A stretch of DNA of 43,653 nucleotides. Source: Parachlorella kessleri (lineage: Eukaryota; Chlorophyta; Trebouxiophyceae; Chlorellales; Chlorellaceae). Location of the stretch: the NCBI GenBank assembly GCA_001598975.1, contig BBXU01000241.1, positions 1 to 43,653 of the forward strand, written 5' to 3'. The position numbers and the translations under genes are program-made. Below the pieces are notes generated by a model. It saw only the letters and a list, made by a program, of their open reading frames with translations, made no database searches and was not told the origin of the DNA. Of the stretch, positions 31,571 to 41,500 are shown one piece after another (position 1 is the first letter of the stretch; each line of letters opens with the position of its first letter).

Positions 31571-32589
31571 TATAGCTAGGATGACAGCTTAATGCTGAGC
31601 GGGAGTACATAGGTGAAGGGCAAGCTTGGGGGGGCTGTAAAACGAAAAGCAGTGCAGGGCAGCGGATGGCAGCCTGCATTGGCAAGTAGAAGGGACAAGC
31701 AGGGAAGGGGAAGTACCACAAGAGGCAAGCGAGCCTGGTCGCTGCATATGGAAGTGTAGCACGTGGCAGCCGGATAGGGAGGGAAAAGGGGGGGGGGGAC
31801 TTCTTGATGACCTGGACGTGCACCTGACTGAGGTTTCGCAGCCAGTGTTGATCAGGGGCTGGGCACTGCCTTCCCTGCGGGCGCCAGCTTGTTGGTTGCT
31901 TGTGATGGGACCTGACAACTTCATCTCTTAATTGTAACCAGCCAGACAGAAGATTGCAGCAGCGTCATCGTACAAGCATACTAGAGGCAAAGGGTGGGCC
32001 GGTTAGGGCAGCTTCGAGAGGCCTTCTCGAATCAATTCTCGAATTGTAAAATAATTGCCTGGAGGCTCAAACGAATCGTGGATAAATTCTTAAGCAAGGC
32101 AAAAAGGTGTTTTTCCTGTTTTTTTGCTGTTTTCAGTGCTTACAACTTTTCGAGGAGAATTGCCAAAAAAATGTTCAGCAGCCTCCTCGAATTGTCAGAA
32201 CGGACATAAATAATTATTCGAGGTTGTCCAACCTCGAACTTGGGTGGAGAGTACGGTACTAGAGGCAAAGGGTGGGCCGCTCAGGGCAGCGAATGCCAGG
32301 CAAGGGTTCTGGCAAGCGTGCATTGTGCTGCAGAGAAACTCGAACGCTGGATCAATTGTGCCATCTGCATGCACCTCATGGGTGCACACCGGAGTCACAC
32401 GATGGGAAGTATGTTGGGCGCCCCGCCGGCGCCAATTAGGCCAAGATGCCATCATCCTGCGCTAGCAATTAGGTACGTACCCAATACGGGGAACGTCAAC
32501 CCTATAACACCCACAAAACAGACAGTTAGCTACACGCTATACGTGTACGTGCAACGTTCAGACCTGCAGCCAGCGTGAAGGCGTGAGCC
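31571..32589. other. Intergenic region with an AT-rich element
   Basis: About one kilobase between two plus-strand genes. The left part is the SCI1 3' flank, with a possible TGTAA and a run of 10 or more G near 31789. The centre (31979-32290) is an AT-rich element bounded by direct repeats, described separately. The right part should hold the promoter of the oxidoreductase gene. I see no protein-coding exon. Confidence 0.6.
31979..32290. repeat. AT-rich insert between 34-bp direct repeats
   Basis: 31979-32012 and 32257-32290 match at 32 of 34 positions (TACTAGAGGCAAAGGGTGGG...). Between them lie about 244 AT-rich bases, unlike the GC-rich sur­roundings, with seven copies of TTCGAG or its complement CTCGAA. 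A perfect 22-base palindrome (10-base arms, 2-base loop) lies at 32217-32238. This looks like a small mobile element remnant or a duplication-bounded insert. No transposase is present. Confidence 0.6.
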
Positions 32590-34726
32590 ATGGCTACCAA
32601 GCCGGTTCTGCGGATTTCGATCTACAGCGACCTGGCCTGCCCATGGTGCTACGTGGGCAAAAGGAGGCTGGACCAGGCCCTTGCCAAAGTTCAGGGTAAA
32701 GTAGACGCTGAGGTCGAGTGGAGAGCCTTCCTGTTGGACCCAAACTTTGCACCAACAGGTCAGTGTGCTGCTCTGTGCAACCAGAGGTTGCTTATTGTTT
32801 GAAACTCACATGCAGTGGAGCGCTTGGTACTCAGCGGGGTTGCAGCAAAGCATCTGAGCAGGGAGATCTGCAGGATGTACCGGCACTGCTTGTCATGACT
32901 GTGGACTTGTGCAGACTCCCCTCCCGTGCTGCTGCTTGTCAGTGAACGAGCGAGTGGGACCCTGGGGCCAGGGGGCAGAGGGAAGGAGGTCACGCAGCCT
33001 TCGTGTAAAAAGGCGGAAAGCCCTCTCCCAGAAGATGTTAACAGAGGGGTATATCTTGCGAAATGCGGGCCCAATTGAGGGGTTGGTGGGAGGGAGAGCT
33101 TCCCACACACCAATCGTGTGAAACCCTCCTGCTCATCTTGCCGCAGGGGAAGAGATTGAGGCGTATGCCCGCCGCCGCTTTGGCTCTAACTTTGCCACGA
33201 TCAAGCAGCGCCTGGTCGACAACGGCAAGCCAGATGGCGCAGCCTTTGCCAACTGGCGCTGGCGGGCCAACACTGTGAAAGGCCACATGCTAGTGGCGCT
33301 GGCCAGGAAGCATGGCAAGAGCCACGAGGCTAATGAGCTGCTCTTCAAAGCATCGTGAGTTGGCTGGGCTGGCAGGCATCATAACATCGCGCACCAAACA
33401 TCCGATACCTGCCAGAAAGTGCCGTCCTCCTGTCAGTTGGAGCTGAACGGACAGCGTTGTTGTGGAGTCTGGAGGGTGCTGGCACTGACTTGGATGACTA
33501 TGCAGCGTGCACATGCCATCCCGCACAGCGTACCTGTGGGATCTGATGAGTGTACGGAAGGCATGGATGCAGTCTAGTGGCTGCCTCACCCCGTTCCACC
33601 TCTTGCTGGTTGCACTGATGAAGCTTGCAAGAGTTTATGAATGAGTTTGTAGGCTAATGGTAGCGGTGCTGCCCTGGGTGCAGGTATGAGGAAGGCAAGA
33701 ATATAAGCGACACCCCAGTGCTCCTGGACATTGCGTCCAAGCTAGGTCTGAGGGACGAAGCGGCGCGGGCGCTTGGGTCTGGGAGCAGTCACGCAGCAGG
33801 TCCTGCGGAGGGTAGCGGCCAGTTACACAATGCTGTAGCTGAGCAGAGCGCTGGCGTGGGTAACAGCTGCACCCCAGATGGCGTCTGCGGACCTAGCACT
33901 CCAGCCAGCAGCGGGGAGCTTCTGGAAGAGGAAGGTAGGGGAGCAGAGTCTGGCAGTGCTGCGGGCGAAGAAGGGGAGGGGGGGGGGGGGGTAGTAGGGA
34001 TTTGGCCATGCCAGGTGCGCTGGAATGATCGTGCTCCTGGTCGGAGCAAGAATGCTCACGCATGACTCGAGTGTGGTACCTGTGGAGCGCGCGACTGGCA
34101 CCGTCAATCATGTCAAGCTGGTGTCCCTAACAGACACGATGCGTTGCATGTTGTGGCTTGCAGACGATGACGAGGGACTGGATGGGGAGCTGCTGAGGGA
34201 GGTTGAAGCCGACGATGCCACAGCCAAGCAAAGGTAGGTGGCATCAGCTATGCAGCTTCTGGGGAACAAGAATGCTCAGCATGCTGCAGGGATGGTGAGC
34301 TGAGCATGACCCTTTGAACTGAGTCGTCTGATTGAAGTAAAAAGACGCATTACAAATGGTAGCCGTGCCCTGGCAAACTCATACCCACCCCCAATCTAGG
34401 AACTGGCTTTTCAGTTTCGGTTTGGCGGCTATCGACATCTGCCCAGCTTGTCTGCGGTTGCTTACACAGTGGGATCTGGCTTTAAGATTTCGGTTTGGCG
34501 GCTTCTAACATCTGTCCAGCTTGTCCTGCCGTTGCTTACATAGTGCTAATGAAGAGCCGCCTCCTGTGGCTGCAGGCTGCGCGTCAGCGGGGTGCCCTTC
34601 TTCCTGATATCTGCCGAGCGGGAGCCTGGAGCAGGCACGGGGCCCCGCTTTGCACTGTCAGGGGCGCAGCCTGCAGAAGCCTTTGTGGAGGCGTTCGAGG
34701 AAGCGCTGGCCCATGCTGGCAAATAG
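32590..34726 (+). CDS. DsbA-family (FrnE-like) thioredoxin-fold oxidoreductase
   Basis: Exons: 32590-32758, 33147-33354, 33684-33934, 34164-34233, 34576-34726, giving about 282 residues with phases closing. The start codon has good context (GCCATGG). The N-terminus is RISIYSDLACPWCYVGKRRL with the redox motif CPWC at residues 17-20. The helical insert domain includes NWRWRANTVKGHMLVALAR and SHEANELLFKAS. The fold ends with RVSGVPFFLIS, whose Pro is the conserved cis-Pro next to the active site. FrnE-like proteins are dithiol oxidoreductases or isomerases of the DSBA-like family (PF01323). No signal peptide is visible, so a cytosolic location is likely. Exon 3 ends with a roughly 55-residue Ser/Gly/Ala- and acid-rich insert before the last strand region, not usual for the family. 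Confidence 0.9.
34403..34544. repeat. Two-copy tandem duplication, 73-base spacing
   Basis: 34403-34470 and 34476-34544 are similar through TTTCGGTTTGGCGGCT, CATCTG-CCAGCTTGTC and GTTGCTTACA-AGT, with about 15% differences. They lie in intron 4 of the FrnE-like gene, just before the acceptor of exon 5. Confidence 0.85.
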
Positions 34727-35502
34727 CCTGGGGGTAGAAGTAGCCTGGGGTGGATGCGACTGGCCGTTGTTACGTGCAGTCTGCCAAATTAGCTGGGCTG
34801 GTTTTTTGTTCTGGTGGTGGTCATGGGGCGGCGGGGGGAGGGGGGGGGGGGGGGGGGGGGCTGTGCTGCCAGGGGCGCAGCGTGCTTCAGCCAATGCCCT
34901 TGATGATTTGCTGTCCAAAGCTAATGCTGACAGGTCGTTAGCCCCTTCAAGCAGCAGGGACGGTACTTATTGACAGCGTGTGTGACGTATGATTCCCCTC
35001 TTTCTACAAAGGCAAGGGCGCTGTTCATCAAACAGCTTTCAATTGTCAGTTGGTGGGATGGGTGGAAGGCGTTCTGCATTCAGCGGCACCCCAGAAATGT
35101 GACACCAAATTCTCATGCAAGTCCTGACGGTAATTTTCATGCTGGTAGGCACTCCCTCCACCACCTTATGCACTGTTGATATAAGTCACACCCAGCAACC
35201 TGGCTAATACTACCCAGAAGGGGCCACTGGATTTTGTCTAACCCTGGACACCCGAAGGCTTGATAAAAAACCCTCGAACACCAGGGTGCATGAGCCTTCA
35301 GCAGACCATATTCGACCTCTCAACAAAACACAGTAAGTCAGTAGTTGTCTGACCCGATCTCCTCTCGTTTGCACTCCCTGCCATCCTTACTAAGAAGACA
35401 GTGAGGCAACACCATACATATGTGAATGGTGAATATTTCACCAGTTCAGCACAACTGTACACACACTCAGAAACCCTCACAAACCATGCAATTAGCATCT
35501 TC
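34727..35502. other. Convergent intergenic region with a long G run
   Basis: About 775 bases between the stops of the FrnE-like gene (+) and the small membrane protein gene (-). It contains a run of 21 G at 34840-34860, preceded by further G-rich sequence. I recognise no exon or RNA gene. Confidence 0.5.
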
Positions 35503-36192
35503 TTACCAGAAGTTGTGCAGTTCGAGCCAATTGGCGACCCACTCTCTATGACGCAGCAGCCAAATGCAAAGTATTGTTCCCTGCATGCCCAGCCCAAAAA
35601 GCGCCCCAGCGAAAAAGCGATTCCATCGCCACCCAGTTTCAGGCTCCTCTGATTCAGCGCGGTGTTTTGTTCCCTGCACGCACGTCAGGCAATCACTTGC
35701 GGCTCAGCAACCTCAGCCCGCTGGAGTCTGGCCTTCGGCTAGTGACAGTGTCAAGCATTATGGTAGTACGGCTACTTGGTTGACCCACCCCTGACAGAAA
35801 GCAAACACGTTGCTAACACTCTGCATAGTGCCTGGGCATAAACCTACGCCTGACTCGTCAAGAACTGCTCCAGGGCCCAACAGGTGTGTTACCTGCTGCC
35901 TGGCAGTGTCGTTGGCAGGTAGTGCTGCGGGCTGAGGCCGCGTGTTCGCTGGTGGGGCCACAGGAGTCTCTGTATTCTCCTGGTGTTTAGCAGGGCCTAA
36001 GAGCTCGTCCAGGGTCCGCAGCGTCTCTGCTGCCTTTCCCTTGTCCAGTGGGTGCTGTTCACTAGGGGGGCGAGACCATGTCAGCACAGTCCTTGTGCTG
36101 TGCTTCGCATACCTGTTGCTGCGAGTGACCCTTTCCTTGCGAGTCGACACGAAGAGTGGACTCTTGCCATGACTGAAACCTCCAAACAGCAT
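35503..36192 (-). CDS. Small single-pass membrane protein, unknown family
   Basis: Exons (minus strand): 36113-36192, 35893-36061, 35503-35673; phases close and give 139 residues. The start MLFGGFSHGKSPLF leads to a basic, Ser-rich segment, then KGKAAETLRTLDELLG (a probable short helix), a Pro/Ala-rich linker, and ETGWRWNRFFAGALFGLG continuing as a hydrophobic segment (about 103-123) followed by RHREWVANWLELHNFW at the very end. One membrane span near the C-terminus with Trp- and Arg-rich borders suggests a tail-anchored or organelle membrane protein. I recognise no family. The basic N-terminus could be a mitochondrial or plastid targeting sequence (inference). It is divergent from the next gene. 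Confidence 0.6.
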
Positions 36193-36684
36193 ATCGCAAG
36201 GGGATAGACATGCGGAATGCCAGTGGCAGTGCAGTTTTCTAGAGGAGGACCAGATCCAGCTGGATCCTGGCCGTGATCCCGAACCCATCGACATCAACTC
36301 CAGGACTGCATCATAGCTCCTGATCATGGCCCTGAGAGCTTGTTTTGTTTGTGTAAAGGCTGGAGGGCAGCTGTACGACCGTTCACAGAGCCCTGATCTT
36401 GAAAACTTGCCAACGACCAGGGCACAACTGTTCTAGCCAGGCGGTCGTGCACTACAACCGACCTCCTGCTTCGGTTCATTTGCACCGGTGGGTTGCACCA
36501 GAGGTCGTATATCAGATGCACTAATAAGGGCTCCCCCCAAAAAAACCTGGCTGAAGCTGTGGCATACCAAGTTGAGTACATTTGTTAAACGCTGCGCGAT
36601 ATCCTTGGCTCTCCCTGCAGACAGAATTTCTACGGTGAAGTCAGCCAGCAAGTCTCTTGGTGCCTGGAGCTGCCCCACGGAGCT
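36193..36684. promoter_or_regulatory. Divergent intergenic region between two membrane-protein genes
   Basis: About 490 bases separate two divergent start codons, so both promoters are expected here. ORFs seen in it on either strand show no family resemblance. No clear TATA box or operator is seen. Confidence 0.4.
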
Positions 36685-38097
36685 ATGTTTGGTGGAAGCC
36701 GGCAGAAACTCTTTGCTACACCAAGGTGTGCAGCTTGCATCCTCAGTCGCCAGCAAGGTGCTAAAGTCCAGTGTCATGTCTGCTGCCGGTGCCCACCGCT
36801 GAGCTGCCCACCGGCGTGCGTGTGCTCATTCTCTGAACACCAATACTCCCTTTCTTGTTGTGTAGGCGTGATGCCAAGCTGCGGGTGTCTGGGCCCCAGA
36901 TAGTTTTCTCGCTAGCGGTGGTGGGCCTCGTGGCGTACCTGGGCTTCTTGCGGCGATGGTGGGTGACCACGGCACCTGAGCTTGCTGCCACCGTGACTGT
37001 ACAGAGTATCTATGTGCTGCGGACGCCCCAGCTGAACGAGCTCAGCGTGCAGCGATTTGATCAAATCAAGTCTGATCTTCGCAGCAGCTGGGTGTTCTTG
37101 TTAGTGGACGACACCAGGCAGCCGGCTGGCAACAACGGCACACGCATTGCTGGCAGTACGTGGAGACCTGGCCGCAGCCCGCTGCTCCTTGTGAACGACG
37201 CCGAGTGCCGCGAGGCAAGCCCACTGCACACAGAGATGGCAGTGACTGGCCAAACGGCTCTGGCTTTAACCGCAGCATACTTTCGGGAGCTGGACTATAG
37301 CCACATCTGGTTTGTTGACTGGGTAAGTTCAAACGCAAGGCGTACAACAGATTGCCAGTAACGCCAGCCAGCGCCACTGAAGCCAACATGCTGCAACAGG
37401 GAAATGTCTCAGCATCGGCAGAATTGCAGGTTTCGTGGGCGCCCTTGCCACCTGCAAGGCGCCATGCTATGGACATGAGTTGCTTCCTACCTCACCTCAG
37501 GCCATCCAGTCATGTGCCTGCCGGCTCTTGGGGTGCAGGACGTAAAATGCCATGGTAGCTATGCCAGCTGCTTTGCTGTGCCTGAGGCCCAGCAGGCCGA
37601 CTTGCTGGCGGTGCATCTGACATCCTACAGCGAGGGCCTAGAGTGGCGCTGGAAGGAGCTCACCGGCAAGATTGATGGGGTGTCTCCACAGGCCAGGTGC
37701 GCACATCGTTAACTGTACCACAAAGGCTACATGATGAAGCTGAACCTGGCATGGTGCAACCGCTGCTGCTAGTGCTGGGATCTATCAGGGTCTCCTATCA
37801 TGCCATCCACCTTCCTGACCGCCATCACCAACTAGGTTCCTATGCAGGTGGAAAGCCTCCATGCAGCTGGTCCTTCTGTCCAGGCAGCTACTGCAGCAAA
37901 TTATGGAGGACCTGAAGGTGTCGTCAGGGTTTTCTGGGCTGTATGTGCCCACATTCTGCGCTGCCATCCATTGTCAGGCCATGGATATGCCAGCTGACAA
38001 GCTGGGGGCATTTGATGAAATTGATAATGACCCCAGTCACAGCTGCACAGCATCTGAGCCAGTAGAGGGCAAGTGGTCCCACCCGTGCGCAACTTGA
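36685..38097 (+). CDS. Type II membrane protein, glycosyltransferase-like
   Basis: Exons: 36685-36725, 36866-37322, 37539-37696, 37848-38097, giving about 301 residues with closing phases. A short basic N-terminus (MFGGSRQKLFATPRRDAKLR) precedes one hydrophobic anchor (about 26-42), the layout of a Golgi lumenal enzyme. The lumenal part has SWVFLLVDDTR, a strand HIWFVDWDVKC with a DxD-like D165-W166-D167, then WRWKELTGKIDG, WKASMQLVLLSRQLLQQI and LYVPTFCAAIHC. This resembles metal-dependent GT-A glycosyltransferases of algae, but I cannot name the family. The DxD is split by intron 2. The C-terminus is uncertain: reading through gives a stop at 38095-38097, but a GC donor at about 38068 could join further exons near 38181 and 38356. 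Confidence 0.65.
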
Positions 38098-38516
38098 CTT
38101 GTGCATAATGCTCATGGCAAGTAAATGCTGGCAGGCGTTGCCAGCATTTGCCTTTTTGCTTGATGGCTTGTGGCTTGGCAGTCCTGATGGGAATGGACGG
38201 CTTTGCGATAGACATGTGGGGTGACGCAGAGTTGCTGGTATGTGTTTGGTGTCGTGTGGTACAAGCATTTTGTATAGCAGGGTCAGGAGTGGTTGGTGCC
38301 TGCAGTGAGCTTCCCTAGTCAGGTTGGGATCTATTGGGCTAGGATATTCTTTTAGGACGTGACCCCCTATGGCTTCTCCAGCGCCGTTCTATGCTTGATA
38401 TGATGTTGCACAAGGATGGACTGCTTTCCACATGGGTGGCTGACACCGACATACAAGCCTGTCAGTACCTCTTGTGGGTGCCTTGCATGGACACTACCAG
38501 AATCGCAGCCATGTCC
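38098..38516. other. Convergent 3' region, with possible extra exons of the plus-strand gene
   Basis: Lies between two convergent stops. On the plus strand a segment near 38181-38238 reads LMGMDGFAIDMWGDAELL and ends in a GTATGT donor, and a segment from about 38356 follows a good acceptor (TTCTTTTAG) and reads DVTPYGFSSAVLCLI to a stop. Both could be alternative 3' exons of the preceding gene. Confidence 0.35.
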
Positions 38517-41500
38517 TCACTGGAGCCCTCTGGGTGTCCCGCCCTTGAGCACGAGATTTTGTCCCTCTATGCTACCAGGCCGCCCACCCTGGGCCGCTTC
38601 CTCTGTAAGCTCCATCTCTGGGGCTTCAGCTGCCTCAGTGGTCCCCTGCCTGGCCCCATTTTGCCTCCCTTGGTGTTTCGGCACAATCTTCTGCACCACT
38701 GCCAGCTGCTTCAGTGCCTTCCTGGCCACCTGCCAGCCGGGTTGCCGTGGGTCCTGCAGGAGGCAAGCTCAGCCGCGATTAGCTTCAGAAGAGTTACCGC
38801 AAGGCTTTCCGGGCAGGGCAGCCGGCTCCTCAACCAGTAATACTCATCTTGGCGCACACATACAGCGCAGGGCAATATTCGAGGCAAATTTCCCCCATGG
38901 GAGTCCAAGTCATCAGGTATCCGCACACCAGTGTCGGGCACCTGCGTAAGCGCTCCAGTGTGCCGGGACGTACTGCAAAGTACCACAGAGGCTAGCAGCT
39001 CTCCCCCTCCTAGCCACCACTGCCTTACAACCCCACCACAAGACCTTGCCCGCATGGTTGGGCCAAGTACAAGGTATTCCAGGCCGCCCTGATGCATGCA
39101 CAGGCAGCATTGCATGCAAGCTGCTCCCCAGAGGCACCACTGCCTGGCACACTTTACCCACCTGCACACGTTCAAGCGCGGCCAGTATGATGGGGCGGAC
39201 TTTAGGGTCCCTTAGGTTGGCCGTGTCCATCTTCCCTAACAGCAGCGCTGCTCCTATGTCGATGCAGCTTGCCAGCTGGAGCACGCCCTCCGCCCCGCCT
39301 GGCAGCGCCTTTGAGCGGTCAAACTGCACTACACAAACTTTACCATACTCTAAGCTGATCCTTGAACAAGGGCCTCAGCGGGTACACAAGGTGGGATGGC
39401 TGCCCTTGAGCGATGCGAGCCTGTATGCCCTAAACTCCTCTTGCTGGGGCCTTGAGTCGGTGCCTCCGCAGTGGAGGCATGGCATGAACGTTGAAGATCG
39501 GATGCATCAGCATGCCAGCACAGTCGGGGAGGCAGAATGGACGGACACCACACAACCTGCTGGGTGGATGCCAAACATGGGGAAGCCACATACCTGGGCT
39601 TTGAGCACGGCAGCAAAGGACATGGCATAGGCGCCATTGCGGTGGTGAAACAAGGAACCGCCTGCAGTTTAGCATTGCAGGGACACTAAAAATCCACGCA
39701 TAGAGGAGATGGCGCATTGCACTGGCTTTGTGGTCATGGTACTGCATGCCTCCCACTCCCAAACAGACAGTGCACTTGCTGGCTGGTCAGGCAAGGCCAG
39801 CCACAATACCGAACAAGTCTTGCATGTCCTTGGCATACTGAGGCCCCCAGGCGCACACTACGGCAACTCTTGAAGAGTAAGGCTTATGATTCATGCTATG
39901 GTAGGCACGCAGCGCATATCATGCAACAACTCTACCTGCCCTGTGTAGTTGTGTGCTACGCTTCGAGGCCCCCTCCCATCAAGCATCCCCTCACCCTGGC
40001 GGTTAATGACCGACGACTCAAAGTAGCTGGGTCGTATAATGATGTCGCCAGCCAGCCCCATCGACACACGGTGGCCGCTGGGGTAGTAGTAGAACTTGGG
40101 CACCCGGGGAACCGGGTCCTGCAGCCCAGGAAGCCAGCAGAATGTTGCAGAGCAGTGGCACTTCCTACCTGCTGCGATGCAGGCGGGCCTTGTGGGAGAA
40201 CGTCCCAGTCGACCTATCGTACCCCACCTGCTCAGTCAGTACGCCCCACAATGGTAGGTACTGCCTGGAAGTGCACTGCTTGTACTGTGTTCTGTGCCGC
40301 ACCTGATGCCTCACCAAGGCACAGATGCCCGGCGCCCAACGGACCCCTGTCTCTCAATTACCGACTGCATAGTATTTCCGTTACTGGGCCCCCCTCCTGC
40401 ACGTGCTGGCTCATGACATCACATGCCTCCGGCCCTGCGTCACTGTCACTGACGAAGTGCATGTATGAACCCTGTGCTGTGCTCAGTACTGCACCTGATG
40501 GTTCACTACAGCCCATGTCTCTGGTACCGCCTCGCTGTATACATTTGCCCAGGCCAGGTTGCCCACCCTGCACAAGCAGGCACAGTCGGCACAGTGTTGC
40601 AACACAAACCAAGAGCTACTCCCACACACTTGTGTCAGCACAGAAGGCGCATTGGGCATTCTCATACTGTTTGCAACCTGGCAGTGGGTATGCTACAGGT
40701 GAAATCACACTGTGTTTCACACCTGGGCGCCCCAAAGGTATACACAACGATTCTGCTTGCCGGCCACCTCTTGTGGACCTCGTAGGCGGCTAGCATGGCC
40801 ACCGCGCCGCCAAGAGAGTGCCCTGCACAGCGTGCAGTGCTGCCAGTGGAATCCACAGAGGTGGGATGTGGCATGGCCCGCAAGGCGGTATGTTGAGGGC
40901 ATTGAAGGGTGTTGCCTCCCCAGTGGCTTCAAGGGTGTCCATCTGGGCGCTCGCTGACCTTGTCAAATATGCCACCAACACCACAGCATGCACCTCAGCC
41001 CGCAGGGTTGTTTCTGCTATGGGTGCCACAGGAGCTACCAGGCAGGAAGGTGCCCTAGCTGGCCTATACGCAACACCCTGTCCCACGTCAACCCCTTTGC
41101 GAGGCCCTGTAGCCAGGTAGGTGGGGAATAACCAACCTTGCCGCACATCATCCATAGTACAAAACTTGGGTCACAACCTCACCCCATGAAGCAATGTACG
41201 AAGCTCAAGGTTGACGCGAAGTATGTGTGAGTGCATGTGGGCTTGGGATCCAAGCCTAGATCCCATGGCATGGCGTCAGACATGACCTGGCCCACCTGTC
41301 AAGTAGAATGTTAGCTGGCTCGTGTCTGCCTGGCTGGCCTCCAGCAGCCCTCCAACCTTTGACAGCATGCGCTCCCCAAAGTCGTGAGCGGTGAAGGACT
41401 TGAAGAATCCTGCAGGCTTTGTGCCACGCAAGGCATTGCCTAATGCAAGTCCAGATAGGATGCTTGCTTGCAGGCATCAAGGTGCAAGCAGGTGAAGTGT

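Noticed and set aside
35758..36327. 189-residue minus-strand ORF as a single-exon gene
   Set aside because: It reads through a good intron (GTATGC donor to CCTAG acceptor). The spliced form with a later exon gives a more coherent membrane protein.
39717..40793. 358-residue plus-strand ORF, the longest on that strand in the right part
   Set aside because: It runs antisense across exons and introns of the class 3 lipase, whose spliced minus-strand frame has clear catalytic motifs. The ORF shows no domain.
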